Assembly (NCBI GenBank): GCA_017860455.1
Contig: JAGDMF010000004.1
Coordinates: 1 to 64,000, forward strand
Length of the DNA stretch: 64,000 nucleotides
Source: Bacteroidota bacterium
GTDB lineage: Bacteria; Bacteroidota; Bacteroidia; Bacteroidales; WCHB1-69
Direction of reading: 5' to 3'
The position numbers and the translations under genes were made by a program. The first letter of the stretch is position 1; each line of letters begins with the position of its first letter. Below, piece after piece: positions 1 to 9,406 of this stretch. The notes under the pieces are model-generated. The model was not told the DNA's origin. It saw only the letters and a program-made list of their open reading frames with translations, and did no database searches.

Positions 1-290
1 GAGGTTTCGTTGGTTTGCTTAGAGGATTGGGGTAGTTCATTCATAGTATTTTGAGTTTAGTGAGTAACTGATAACGAGGCAAATATAATAAAAAAAATAG
101 TCCAAAATATGAAAATCTAAAAAAATATTTTCTATTCTGTTAAAAGATTGGTACTATTTTGATGCAAAATCGCCAAAATATTTAATGTGCTAAAAATGAA
201 AAAAATAACGCAAATCTCACCAATCATTTAACAGAATACCCAATTAAGAGCTCCGCCGGAAAATAATACATCAATTCAATAAAAAAATAA

Positions 291-332
291 AAAAGTGATA
301 AAAAATGACTGCGTCATCCTTTATCACCTTTT
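291..332 (-). terminator. Putative rho-independent terminator of rpsT
   Basis: Hairpin aaaagtgataaa...tttatcaccttt with inner atgac-tgc-gtcat, followed on the minus strand by a T-rich tract (281-290); lies just downstream of the rpsT stop. Confidence 0.6.
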
Positions 333-368
333 ATGTTGTTGAAAAAATCTTACTAACTGAACTAATTT

Positions 369-620
369 TTACATTACATTCAATTTCTTCATGATACCGG
401 ACTTAAGATTAGCCGCTTTGTTCTTATGTATAATCCCTTTTTTTGCCAATTTGTCAATTAAAGAGGTTACTTTTGGAAGCTTGCCTACTGCAGTCTCTTT
501 ATCAGAAGTTAATCTAATGTCTTTTAAAGCATTACGCATAGTCTTTGCATAATATCTGTTTGCTAATCTCTTACGATCGTTTGCTCTGATTCTTTTCTTG
601 GATGACTTGTGATTTGCCAT
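369..620 (-). CDS. rpsT: 30S ribosomal protein S20
   Basis: 83 aa, MANHKSSKKRIRANDRKRLANRYYAKTMRN... typical S20. Confidence 0.95.
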   Translation of the reverse strand: MANHKSSKKRIRANDRKRLANRYYAKTMRNALKDIRLTSDKETAVGKLPKVTSLIDKLAKKGIIHKNKAANLKSGIMKKLNVM

Positions 621-667
621 TATAGTTTGTATTTTTTTCTAAAAATTTATTTTTTCATTTAGGGCTG

Positions 668-675
668 CAAAATTA
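668..675 (-). promoter_or_regulatory. Bacteroidetes-type -7 element (TAATTTTG) upstream of rpsT
   Basis: caaaatta on + strand; matches TAnnTTTG. Confidence 0.55.
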
Positions 676-696
676 CAAAAAAAATCAATTCAAAAA

Positions 697-1839
697 TCAG
701 ATTTGTTCTTTTTTTGCAAAAAAATCTAATTTCTTCATCGCTGGAAAATGTAACTGTATGAAATCCAATAACTCCGACTCACTCATTCCGAAATTTGATA
801 TTGCCGTTACTGCACACTTTTTGAACATTTCTGTGTTCCCTAATTGATAGTAACAATTCAATTTTTCGCACCAAATATCCCAAAATAGTGGCAATCCTGT
901 TTCTAAATTTTCAAAACAAATAATCGCATTCTTGTAATCTTCTTCCACTGATAACGCCTTCCCAAATAAAAATAAATATATGGGATCATCTCCGGTTAAT
1001 GGTATCATCGCTTCAATAATCTCTTGCGATGCTTTACTGTTCCCATTGTTTGAATAAAATAACAATTTGTTTAATAATATACATCTGTGGTCAATCCCCT
1101 CTTCTTTTAGTTTTTCTAAATTAGTAATGTAATTTTTTACGTCATTTTCATATAAAGCAGGAATATAAATTTGCCAAAATTGAGGATATTGCTTTAAAAA
1201 TGGTTTGTTTTTTTCTAATATCTTTAACGCTTCCTTTTCTTTACCACTTGCAAGTAATCCGTTCGCTTTTGCTAACTTTGGGGTGGCTCCATCAGGATTG
1301 GTTATCTCCATCACATTGTAGTGTAAATAGTATATCAAATCGTTGGATAAAGTGGATGAATTATTGTATAAAAATCCATCCTGAATTTTTATCTGATTGT
1401 CAACCAACCCTACAATCCAGTCGTTTATGACAATGGAATAGTCCCTGTAAGTGCGCATTACAATGTGATGTTCTCCATCTTTGATATAGTATTTTATAAA
1501 ATGAAAATCACCACTATTGTCAATAGCTGTAGTCGCAGCAGTTGCAATTCTTATAAAATAATTTTCAAAATAAAATTTACCAACTGGTGCATCCAAACTG
1601 CTAAATGCGATAGAATTGTCCTGAAGTTTCTTTTTAAGATACTCTTTATCAAATGCATTAATATAAGTGGCTGTGTCTCCGTTTAAAATAGATTGTTCTA
1701 TTTGTAAAGCAAAATCAATGATATGCAAAGAATCTAAAGTGATTTTATCACTATTTTGCTGATTTGTTTTTTTACATGATGTGACCGCAAGAATTATAAA
1801 TCCTAAAATTATAAATGCGTTTATGATATGATGTTTCAT
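697..1839 (-). CDS. Lipoprotein with TPR-like repeats, hypothetical
   Basis: 380 aa; lipobox AVTSCKK; helical repeat-like C-terminal half. Confidence 0.5.
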   Translation of the reverse strand: MKHHIINAFIILGFIILAVTSCKKTNQQNSDKITLDSLHIIDFALQIEQSILNGDTATYINAFDKEYLKKKLQDNSIAFSSLDAPVGKFYFENYFIRIATAATTAIDNSGDFHFIKYYIKDGEHHIVMRTYRDYSIVINDWIVGLVDNQIKIQDGFLYNNSSTLSNDLIYYLHYNVMEITNPDGATPKLAKANGLLASGKEKEALKILEKNKPFLKQYPQFWQIYIPALYENDVKNYITNLEKLKEEGIDHRCILLNKLLFYSNNGNSKASQEIIEAMIPLTGDDPIYLFLFGKALSVEEDYKNAIICFENLETGLPLFWDIWCEKLNCYYQLGNTEMFKKCAVTAISNFGMSESELLDFIQLHFPAMKKLDFFAKKEQI

Positions 1840-1854
1840 TACTCAATTTTTTTG

Positions 1855-1862
1855 CAAAGATA
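1855..1862 (-). promoter_or_regulatory. -7 element (TATCTTTG) upstream of the lipoprotein gene
   Basis: caaagata on + strand, 16 bp upstream of the ATG. Confidence 0.5.
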
Positions 1863-1866
1863 ATAG

Positions 1867-3087
1867 TTATTTATGAAATAGTAACGTTGTAAAAAGGTCT
1901 GGAACCAATATTTCATTGGCAACTTCCAACAAAGTTTGAGATGTAATGCTTTCAAAACTATGAATCGCTTCCTCTAATGTTTCAATCTCATCAAAAAAGA
2001 GCGCACTTCTTCCAATGGCTAACATTTCATTGAGTTTACTCTCATTCGAAATGGCTAATTGACCTAAAAATTGCTTTTTGGCATAATGGAGTTGAAGAGT
2101 GCCCAATTTTTGATCTCTTAGCTTTTTAAGTTCTTTATGTATGATTTGAGTGCATTTTTCAACCAGATTATTGTCACATCCTACATAAATGGTAAATAGC
2201 CCACTGTCAGAAAAAGGATTATAATTAGCTTCAACACTGTATGCTAACCCTTTTTTTTCACGAACAGCTAAATTTAATCTGGTGTTTAATCCTTGCCCTC
2301 CCAATAAATTGGATAATAACATCAGGGGATAACGATTCTCGTGAAATAAAGGATAAGCAATGTTCCCCATTACAAGATGTGCCTGTGCAGTTTTCTTTTT
2401 TTTGAAAACGGTTTTTGGGGTGTATTGCTCAAATTTGCCACGAATTCTCTCACTTTTATTCATGGGTTGTTGCCCAAAATATTTGGTACACAAGTGTATC
2501 ATTTTTAATTCCGAAAATTGTCCAACATAAGAGAGTACCACATTTTGTGCTGTGTAATTTTGAGCAATAAATTCAACTATTGCCTGTCTTGATATTTTTT
2601 GAAGACTTTTTTTAGTTCCCAGAATGTTATTTCCTAAAGGATGAGTGTCGTAAATTAAAGTTTCAAAATCATCAAATATCAATTCTGAAGGGGTGTCATT
2701 ATAGTAGTTGATCTCTTCTAATATGACATCTTTCTCTTTGATGAGCTCTTTTTCGGGAAATGTGGCATGAAAAAAAATATCTGAAAGGAGTTCTATCGCT
2801 CTTTCTGAATCAGAGGATAGAAATGAAGCATGAAAATAAGTTTCCTCTTTAGATGTGCTTGCATTGATTTCACCACCTACATTCTCCATATACCGAATAA
2901 CCTGTCCACTATTCCTCTTTTGAGTTCCTTTAAAGATGGTATGTTCAACAAAGTGGGCTAGTCCGCTATATTCAGGTTTCTCATCTCTGGTTCCGGCATT
3001 TAGGAGGACTCCAAAGTGAGAAATGGGTGCGTCTATATATTTGTGAACCAGCTTGATTCCGTTAGGAAGTATGTGTATTGGATGCAT
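1867..3087 (-). CDS. M16 family zinc metallopeptidase (processing-peptidase type)
   Basis: HFVEHTIFKGT (HxxEH) motif; ~406 aa single-chain M16. Confidence 0.9.
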   Translation of the reverse strand: MHPIHILPNGIKLVHKYIDAPISHFGVLLNAGTRDEKPEYSGLAHFVEHTIFKGTQKRNSGQVIRYMENVGGEINASTSKEETYFHASFLSSDSERAIELLSDIFFHATFPEKELIKEKDVILEEINYYNDTPSELIFDDFETLIYDTHPLGNNILGTKKSLQKISRQAIVEFIAQNYTAQNVVLSYVGQFSELKMIHLCTKYFGQQPMNKSERIRGKFEQYTPKTVFKKKKTAQAHLVMGNIAYPLFHENRYPLMLLSNLLGGQGLNTRLNLAVREKKGLAYSVEANYNPFSDSGLFTIYVGCDNNLVEKCTQIIHKELKKLRDQKLGTLQLHYAKKQFLGQLAISNESKLNEMLAIGRSALFFDEIETLEEAIHSFESITSQTLLEVANEILVPDLFTTLLFHK

Positions 3088-3089
3088 CG

Positions 3090-4322
3090 TTATGCTAAGT
3101 TTTGTTCTGTTAAAGTGACCTCAATGATTTGATTTATGAGCTCTTTTTGGTTGTTGATTTGGACTTTTATATAGTTGTCGGTGAACCCGTACAGATAGTT
3201 TTGATGAACTCCTTCTTCAACCAATACAGCTCTTTTAGTATTAATGAATTGATTATAAAAGGTTTCTTTTTTCATATCAGATAAAGCAAGTAAACGATTT
3301 GTTCTTGATCTTTTAATACTCTCTTGAATCTGTTCTTTTGATTCGGATGCAGGTGTTCCGGGTCTTTTAGAATAGGTGAACACGTGCAAATATGAAATTG
3401 GAAGATGTTCGATGAATGTATAGGTGTCTTCAAAATCTATATCCGATTCACCTGGGAATCCTGTAATTACATCAACGGCAATGCATGCATCAGGTAATAT
3501 TTGTTTGATATGTTGAACTTTGGATGCGAAAAATTCCCTGTTGTATCTTCGCTTCATTCCTTGTAACACTTTATTAGATCCTGATTGTAAAGGAATGTGA
3601 AAATGGGGCATTATCGTTTTTGATTGAGAAACTAATTGAATAATCTCGTCTGTTAATAAATTGGGCTCAATGGAGGAAATCCTTACTCGTTCAATCAAAT
3701 TGGATTGCTCAATAACGGATAAAAGTTCAAATAGCGTTTCTCCTGTCTGATGACCAAAGTCTCCAACATTCACTCCGGTTAAATTTACCTCTTTAATCCC
3801 CATCTCATGGATCTCTTTGATGTTAGCCATCACGTTTTCAATAGTATCACTTCTGCTGTTTCCTCGGGCTTTTGCAACAGTACAGTATGTGCAATGATAA
3901 TCACATCCATCCTGTATTTTTAAGAAAGAACGTGTTCTGCTTAAAGATGAAAATGCTGAAAAAAACTCAGGAACTTCAGGTTCTGATTCACCTAATAAAT
4001 GGTTCACTAAATGGATCTTGTTTTCTGTTCCATAAGTTCTATATACACCTTCCCATTCAGATACTTTTTGAGCATCCAACTCCGAATAACAACCAATCAC
4101 AATCACTTTAGCCGCGGGGTGTTCGCGATGTAATTTGGAAACTAAATTTCTCCCTTTTTTTTCCGCTGCTCCGGTAACTGCACAACTGTTTACAATGATA
4201 TAGGACGGATCATAAGATATTGAAAATCCGTTTTCTAGAAGCTTTCTGGAAATATGAGATGACTCACTGTAATTTAGCTTACAACCTAATGTATGTATCG
4301 AAAATGTTCGTTCTGTTTTCAT
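3090..4322 (-). CDS. mtaB: tRNA (N6-threonylcarbamoyladenosine(37)-C2)-methylthiotransferase MtaB
   Basis: HTLGCKLNYSES N-terminus, radical SAM CDYHCTYCTVAKARG; ORF-track start at 4385 reads through repeat DNA, start at 4322 (MKTERTFSIHTLGCK) preferred. Confidence 0.85.
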   Translation of the reverse strand: MKTERTFSIHTLGCKLNYSESSHISRKLLENGFSISYDPSYIIVNSCAVTGAAEKKGRNLVSKLHREHPAAKVIVIGCYSELDAQKVSEWEGVYRTYGTENKIHLVNHLLGESEPEVPEFFSAFSSLSRTRSFLKIQDGCDYHCTYCTVAKARGNSRSDTIENVMANIKEIHEMGIKEVNLTGVNVGDFGHQTGETLFELLSVIEQSNLIERVRISSIEPNLLTDEIIQLVSQSKTIMPHFHIPLQSGSNKVLQGMKRRYNREFFASKVQHIKQILPDACIAVDVITGFPGESDIDFEDTYTFIEHLPISYLHVFTYSKRPGTPASESKEQIQESIKRSRTNRLLALSDMKKETFYNQFINTKRAVLVEEGVHQNYLYGFTDNYIKVQINNQKELINQIIEVTLTEQNLA

Positions 4323-4326
4323 ACTG

Positions 4327-4334
4327 CAAAAATA
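4327..4334 (-). promoter_or_regulatory. -7 element (TATTTTTG) of mtaB, 4 nt from the ATG
   Basis: caaaaata on + strand directly before the preferred mtaB start. Confidence 0.5.
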
Positions 4335-4346
4335 CGAAATAAAGTA

Positions 4347-4423
4347 ACAGGTAGAAGGTAGCAGGTAACATTTAATAGATAACATTTAACAGGTGACAGG
4401 GAACAGGTAGCAGGTAGCAGTTA
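4347..4423. repeat. Degenerate 7-bp tandem array (acaggta-type), ~11 units
   Basis: acaggta gaaggta gcaggta acattta atagata acattta acaggtg acaggga acaggta gcaggta gcagtta in one phase. Confidence 0.9.
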
Positions 4424-4460
4424 ACCATTATTCAGCTATCAGTTATCAGTTTTAGAATTT

Positions 4461-4537
4461 TTCATTTTTCATTTTTCATTTTTCATTTTTCATTATTCAT
4501 TTTTCACTATTCATTTTTCATTTTTCATTTTTCATTT
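4461..4537. repeat. 7-bp tandem array (ttcattt), 11 units
   Basis: ttcattt x4, ttcatta, ttcattt, ttcacta, ttcattt x4 without phase slip. Confidence 0.95.
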
Positions 4538-4540
4538 ATT

Positions 4541-4564
4541 GTCTGCCGTCTGCCGTCCGCCGTC
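4541..4564. repeat. 7-bp tandem array (gtctgcc), ~3.4 units
   Basis: gtctgcc gtctgcc gtccgcc gtc. Confidence 0.85.
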
Positions 4565-4736
4565 TTTTCACTCCTGATTATTCAACTGTAAATTAGCCGG
4601 AATATTTAAAAAAAACAAAAAGAAAATAAGATGGAATGTTAAAAAAAACGAAATGTAAGTGAGTCGGATCATGCATAAATATAAAAAGAAATGAACTAGA
4701 AGTGATTGAAAATATATTTTATAGTAACTTTTTCTG

Positions 4737-4744
4737 TATTTTTG
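4737..4744 (+). promoter_or_regulatory. -7 element (TATTTTTG) upstream of arginine decarboxylase
   Basis: TAnnTTTG match 31 bp before the ATG. Confidence 0.55.
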
Positions 4745-4775
4745 CGTTTCTAATAATGATAATTAAATAGGTATT

Positions 4776-6206
4776 ATGAGAACTAAGTATATTGATCTGA
4801 TTTCGCAAACTTATGAGTTTCCACAAGAGGAGTTCAAAGTAGAAGATAATGAATTGTATTACAATGATATCCCACTTATGGATATCATCAAACAGTATGG
4901 AACTCCTTTAAAAATTACTTACTTACCAAGAATATCCCAAAATATTCAGAAAGCAAGAAGATGGTTCAATGTCGCAATCGCTCGCGCAGATTACCAGGGT
5001 GATTACCATTATTGCTATTGTACAAAGAGTTCCCACTTTGAATTTGTTTTAACCGAAGTACTTAAAAATGGAGTTCATATAGAAACCTCCTCTGCATTTG
5101 ATATCAACCTGATTGAAGTTTTAAATGAAAATGGTCAATTTAATAAAGATAATTACATCATTTGCAATGGATATAAAAAACAACAATACATCGATAATAT
5201 TGCTCAGTTAATCGCTGATGGTTATACGAACGTGATCCCTATCATCGATAATTTAGCTGAATTTGATCAACTCGATAAAGCGGTTCAGGGAAAATGTCAG
5301 ATTGGAATCAGAATTGCAGCTGAAGAGGAACCAAGATTTGAATTCTATACTTCCCGTCTGGGAATCAGATATAACGAGATTTTACCGTTCTACGAAAATA
5401 AAATCAAAAAAAATAAAAAGTTTAAGCTGAAAATGCTCCACTTTTTTATCAATACAGGGATTAATGACACCGCTTATTATTGGAATGAGTTGAGCAAGTG
5501 CGTTAGCATCTATTGTGATTTGAAGAAAATTTGTCCAGACCTCGATTCCCTTAATATTGGAGGTGGATTCCCAATCAAAAATAAATTATCTTTTGTTTAC
5601 GATTATGAATATATGGCAGAGGAGATTGTCTCTCAAATTAAACAAATTTGTGAAAGGGAAGGCGTAAAAGAACCCAATATTTTTACTGAATTTGGATCCT
5701 ATACCGTTGGTGAAGCAAGTGCTGTGCTATACTCCATTCTTCAACAGAAAAGACAAAATGATCGCGAGCTGTGGAATATGATCGATAGTTCCTTTATGAC
5801 AACTTTACCCGATTCCTGGGCCATAAATCAACAATTTATTATCTTAGCAGTTAATAACTGGGATAAGGAGTATGAACGGGTTTTTTTAGGTGGACTCACT
5901 TGTGATAGTCACGATTATTACAATTCTGAAGCGAATCTAAACGCAGTTTTTTTACCCAAAATTGCTGATAATTACATCAGTAAGGATCAGGATGAAGACG
6001 TTAAAGAACAAGATGTTCAGTATATCGGTCTGTTTAATACCGGTGCCTATCAGGAATCTGTTGGAGGATATGGTGGGATCCAACACTGTTTAACACCGGC
6101 ACCTAAACATATCATCATTACAAAAGATGAAGATGGAGAGATTGTGACAAAACTGTTCGCAAAAGAACAAAGTTATAAATCAATGCTCAAAATTTTGGGT
6201 TATTAG
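4776..6206 (+). CDS. speA: Arginine decarboxylase-like PLP enzyme (short Bacteroidetes type, fold type III)
   Basis: 476 aa; YHYCYCTKSSHFEFV PLP-Lys region, SLNIGGGFP, FTEFGSYTVGEASA. Confidence 0.75.
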   Translation: MRTKYIDLISQTYEFPQEEFKVEDNELYYNDIPLMDIIKQYGTPLKITYLPRISQNIQKARRWFNVAIARADYQGDYHYCYCTKSSHFEFVLTEVLKNGVHIETSSAFDINLIEVLNENGQFNKDNYIICNGYKKQQYIDNIAQLIADGYTNVIPIIDNLAEFDQLDKAVQGKCQIGIRIAAEEEPRFEFYTSRLGIRYNEILPFYENKIKKNKKFKLKMLHFFINTGINDTAYYWNELSKCVSIYCDLKKICPDLDSLNIGGGFPIKNKLSFVYDYEYMAEEIVSQIKQICEREGVKEPNIFTEFGSYTVGEASAVLYSILQQKRQNDRELWNMIDSSFMTTLPDSWAINQQFIILAVNNWDKEYERVFLGGLTCDSHDYYNSEANLNAVFLPKIADNYISKDQDEDVKEQDVQYIGLFNTGAYQESVGGYGGIQHCLTPAPKHIIITKDEDGEIVTKLFAKEQSYKSMLKILGY

Positions 6207-6292
6207 TAGTTTTTTCTGACAATTTGACATAAAAGCGATTTGGCACAGTTTGTGTATCATATCTACGTTGAAATTAAAAAAACGTGATATAT

Positions 6293-8161
6293 ATGCAAAC
6301 AGGAAAAATTAATGTACAAACGGAAAACATTTTCCCAATTATCAAAAAATTTTTGTATTCAGATCATGACATTTTCCTTAGGGAATTGGTCTCTAATGCA
6401 GTGGATGCTACTCAAAAATTAAAAACCTTAACTACCTATGGTAATCTGCCAATCGAATTGGGTGATTTAACAATTCAGGTTCAGGTAAATAAAGAGGACA
6501 AAACATTGAGAGTGATCGATAGAGGAATCGGTATGACTGAAGATGAAGTGGTTAAGTACATCACTCAAATTGCATTCTCAAGTGCTGAAGAGTTTTTAGA
6601 TAAATATAAAGGAACAGATTCTGCTAATATCATTGGTCATTTTGGTTTAGGTTTCTATTCCTCTTTTATGGTCGCTAAAGAGGTTGAAATCATTACTAAA
6701 TCACATATTGAAGGCGCACAGGCAGTGAGATGGGTTTGTGATGGCTCTCCGGAATATACCATAGACCCTTGTGAAAAAGAGGATAGAGGTACTGAAATCA
6801 TTCTTCATATTGCCGAAGAGGAGGAGTCCTTCCTGGATGAATTTAAAATTATTGAACTTTTAAATAAATATTGTAGATTTTTACCTATCCCTATCCAGTG
6901 TGGTATGGAAAAAGATTATTCTAATCAAGAAGGAGAAGAAGATTCTAAAGAGATTGAAAAACCAAGAATTATCAATAATACCAACCCAATCTGGAAACAA
7001 GCTCCTGTGAATTTAACTCAGGAGAACTATACTCAGTTTTATAGAGAGTTGTACCCCATGACTTTTGAAGAACCATTGTTCCAAATTCATTTGAATGTGG
7101 ATTATCCATTTAATCTGACCGGTGTTTTATATTTTCCAAAAGTTAAAAATCAGTTTGAAATTCAAAAAAACAAAGTTCAACTATATTGTAATCAGGTTTT
7201 TATAACTGATCAACTGGAAGGTGTTATACCTGAATTTATGATGCTTTTACACGGTGTTATTGACTCTCCCGATATTCCATTAAATGTATCCCGTTCCTAT
7301 TTGCAATCTGATGCTCAGGTTAAAAAAATCTCTTCCCATATCACTAAAAAAGTGGCTGATAAATTAGAGGAGATGTTTAAAAATGACCGTGAAGATTTTG
7401 AAAAAAAATGGGACGATATCAAAATTTTTATTCAATATGGATCTATTTCCGATGAAAAATTTTATGATAAAGCCAAAAATTTCTTTTTGTTCAAAAATAT
7501 TGATGGAAAATATTTCACTATAGATGAATATAAAACACATATTGAAACTTTACAAAAAGATAAAAATGAACAATTGATCTATCTTTATACATCTGATGTT
7601 GAAACACAACATGTTTACATCAATAGTGCTAAAGAAAGAGGTTATGATATCTTGTTAATGGACGGATTTTTAGATACCCATTTTATTAATTTATTGGAAC
7701 AAAAATTGGAAAAATCAAGATTTACCAGAGTGGATGCTGATGTGATTGATAAATTGATCCAAAAAGAGGAAACATTAGTATCCAAATTGTCTGAAACAGA
7801 AACAACTAAGTTGAAAGAAGCGTATGATCAAATGGTTGAAAAAGAAAAATTTAGTGTTGTTATTGAAAGTTTGAGTGATACTGATTTGCCTGTTTTAATC
7901 ACCAGAAATGAGTTTATGAGACGCTATATGGATATGGAACGTATTTCAGGTCAAAAAGGGATTTACGGTCAGTTTGAACACTATAATTTGGTCGTAAATG
8001 GGAACCATGAGATTTCACAAAGAATCATTAATGAAGAAAATGAAGAAAAACAAAAACAATTAATACAACAAATGATAGATTTAGCGTTATTATCTCAAAA
8101 TATGCTTACCGGTGAAAAATTAAGTCAATTTGTAACCAGAAGTATTCAAATGATAAATTAA
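6293..8161 (+). CDS. htpG: Molecular chaperone HtpG (Hsp90)
   Basis: GKINVQTENIFPIIKKFLYSDHDIFLRELVSNAVDA; GHBKL ATPase motifs; alternative start at 6284. Confidence 0.95.
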   Translation: MQTGKINVQTENIFPIIKKFLYSDHDIFLRELVSNAVDATQKLKTLTTYGNLPIELGDLTIQVQVNKEDKTLRVIDRGIGMTEDEVVKYITQIAFSSAEEFLDKYKGTDSANIIGHFGLGFYSSFMVAKEVEIITKSHIEGAQAVRWVCDGSPEYTIDPCEKEDRGTEIILHIAEEEESFLDEFKIIELLNKYCRFLPIPIQCGMEKDYSNQEGEEDSKEIEKPRIINNTNPIWKQAPVNLTQENYTQFYRELYPMTFEEPLFQIHLNVDYPFNLTGVLYFPKVKNQFEIQKNKVQLYCNQVFITDQLEGVIPEFMMLLHGVIDSPDIPLNVSRSYLQSDAQVKKISSHITKKVADKLEEMFKNDREDFEKKWDDIKIFIQYGSISDEKFYDKAKNFFLFKNIDGKYFTIDEYKTHIETLQKDKNEQLIYLYTSDVETQHVYINSAKERGYDILLMDGFLDTHFINLLEQKLEKSRFTRVDADVIDKLIQKEETLVSKLSETETTKLKEAYDQMVEKEKFSVVIESLSDTDLPVLITRNEFMRRYMDMERISGQKGIYGQFEHYNLVVNGNHEISQRIINEENEEKQKQLIQQMIDLALLSQNMLTGEKLSQFVTRSIQMIN

Positions 8162-8166
8162 CGCGA

Positions 8167-8919
8167 ATGACGAAACCTATAGTTTTAGAAATTTGTGCTC
8201 CATCATTGCATTCTGCTATCAATGCAGATCTTGCAGGAGCCGATAGAATTGAGTTGTGCCAAAATCTAAATGAGGGGGGCACAACTCCTTCATTTGGTAA
8301 TATTAAGTATTGTGTAGATCATTTAAAATTAAAAACCAATGTCCTGATTCGCCCAAGATCAGGCGATTTTTGTTATAGTGATGAAGAGTTTCATACTATA
8401 CAACATGATGTTGAGTTGTGTAAGGTCTTAGGAGTTCATGGAGTTGTTGTTGGTTTTCTAAATGAAGATTTAACCATTGATATTGAAAAAACCCGCAAAA
8501 TTGTTGAAATTGCTACTCCTATGAGTGTTACCTTTCATAGAGCTTTTGATATTTGTAAAGATTGGAATACCGCTTTGGAACAGATCATTTCCTGTGGCTG
8601 TAATACCATATTGACTTCCGGAACAAGAAAAACTGCCTACGAAGGGATCCAAATTTTAAAAGAGATCGTTCAAAAAGCACAAAATAGAATTACAATATTA
8701 GCAGGTAGTGGAATTAATCCTTCAAATGCCTCTGAGATTATTGAAAAGACTGGTGTGCAAGAAATTCATTCCTCTTGTACACGCTCTATTTCTAATTCAA
8801 ATGGATCTCCAGAAGTTGAAAAACTTTTAGATGAATCCAATATTTATCACAAAGAGAGCGATATAGATCTAATCAAAAAAATATTATCTTTGCAAATTAT
8901 AAATAAATCAAAAAAATAA
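8167..8919 (+). CDS. cutC: Copper homeostasis protein CutC
   Basis: LEICAPSLHSAINADLAGADRIELCQNLNEGGTTPSFG; TFHRAFD. Confidence 0.9.
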   Translation: MTKPIVLEICAPSLHSAINADLAGADRIELCQNLNEGGTTPSFGNIKYCVDHLKLKTNVLIRPRSGDFCYSDEEFHTIQHDVELCKVLGVHGVVVGFLNEDLTIDIEKTRKIVEIATPMSVTFHRAFDICKDWNTALEQIISCGCNTILTSGTRKTAYEGIQILKEIVQKAQNRITILAGSGINPSNASEIIEKTGVQEIHSSCTRSISNSNGSPEVEKLLDESNIYHKESDIDLIKKILSLQIINKSKK

Positions 8920-8924
8920 TCATT

Positions 8925-9395
8925 ATGATACAAAGAATTCAAACCGTTTATCTATTTAGTGCTGCAATTGTTGCTTTTATATTACTTTTTATCTCTATCG
9001 GAACTTTACAAGGTGAAGCTGGCTTTTATACCTATACTCCTTTTACTGTAAAAGTGATCCATACAGATATGAAGATAGCCAGTACCGTTTTTAATGGACT
9101 GTTATTGATTGGTTCTTCTCTTTTATCATTGATTACTATTTTGTTTTTTAAAAAAAGAAAACTTCAAGTCAGATTGATCAATGTGAATATGATTGTTATT
9201 TTAGCTGCATTATTCTGTATGTTAATCGTTTATCCAAAATGGATTTTCCCATACAATGAGGACTTAAAAGGTACTATTTTAAATTTTAATTTTGTTATTT
9301 TAATTAGTTTGTTTGTCGCTCTTGGTTTGTATTTAGCAAAAAAAGCGATTTTAAAAGATGAAGCTTTAGTTCGAAGTACTGAAAGATTACGTTAA
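8925..9395 (+). CDS. DUF4293-type four-TM membrane protein
   Basis: MIQRIQTVYLF start and four hydrophobic segments, typical Bacteroidetes family. Confidence 0.75.
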   Translation: MIQRIQTVYLFSAAIVAFILLFISIGTLQGEAGFYTYTPFTVKVIHTDMKIASTVFNGLLLIGSSLLSLITILFFKKRKLQVRLINVNMIVILAALFCMLIVYPKWIFPYNEDLKGTILNFNFVILISLFVALGLYLAKKAILKDEALVRSTERLR

Positions 9396-9406
9396 AAAAT
9401 AGTATT

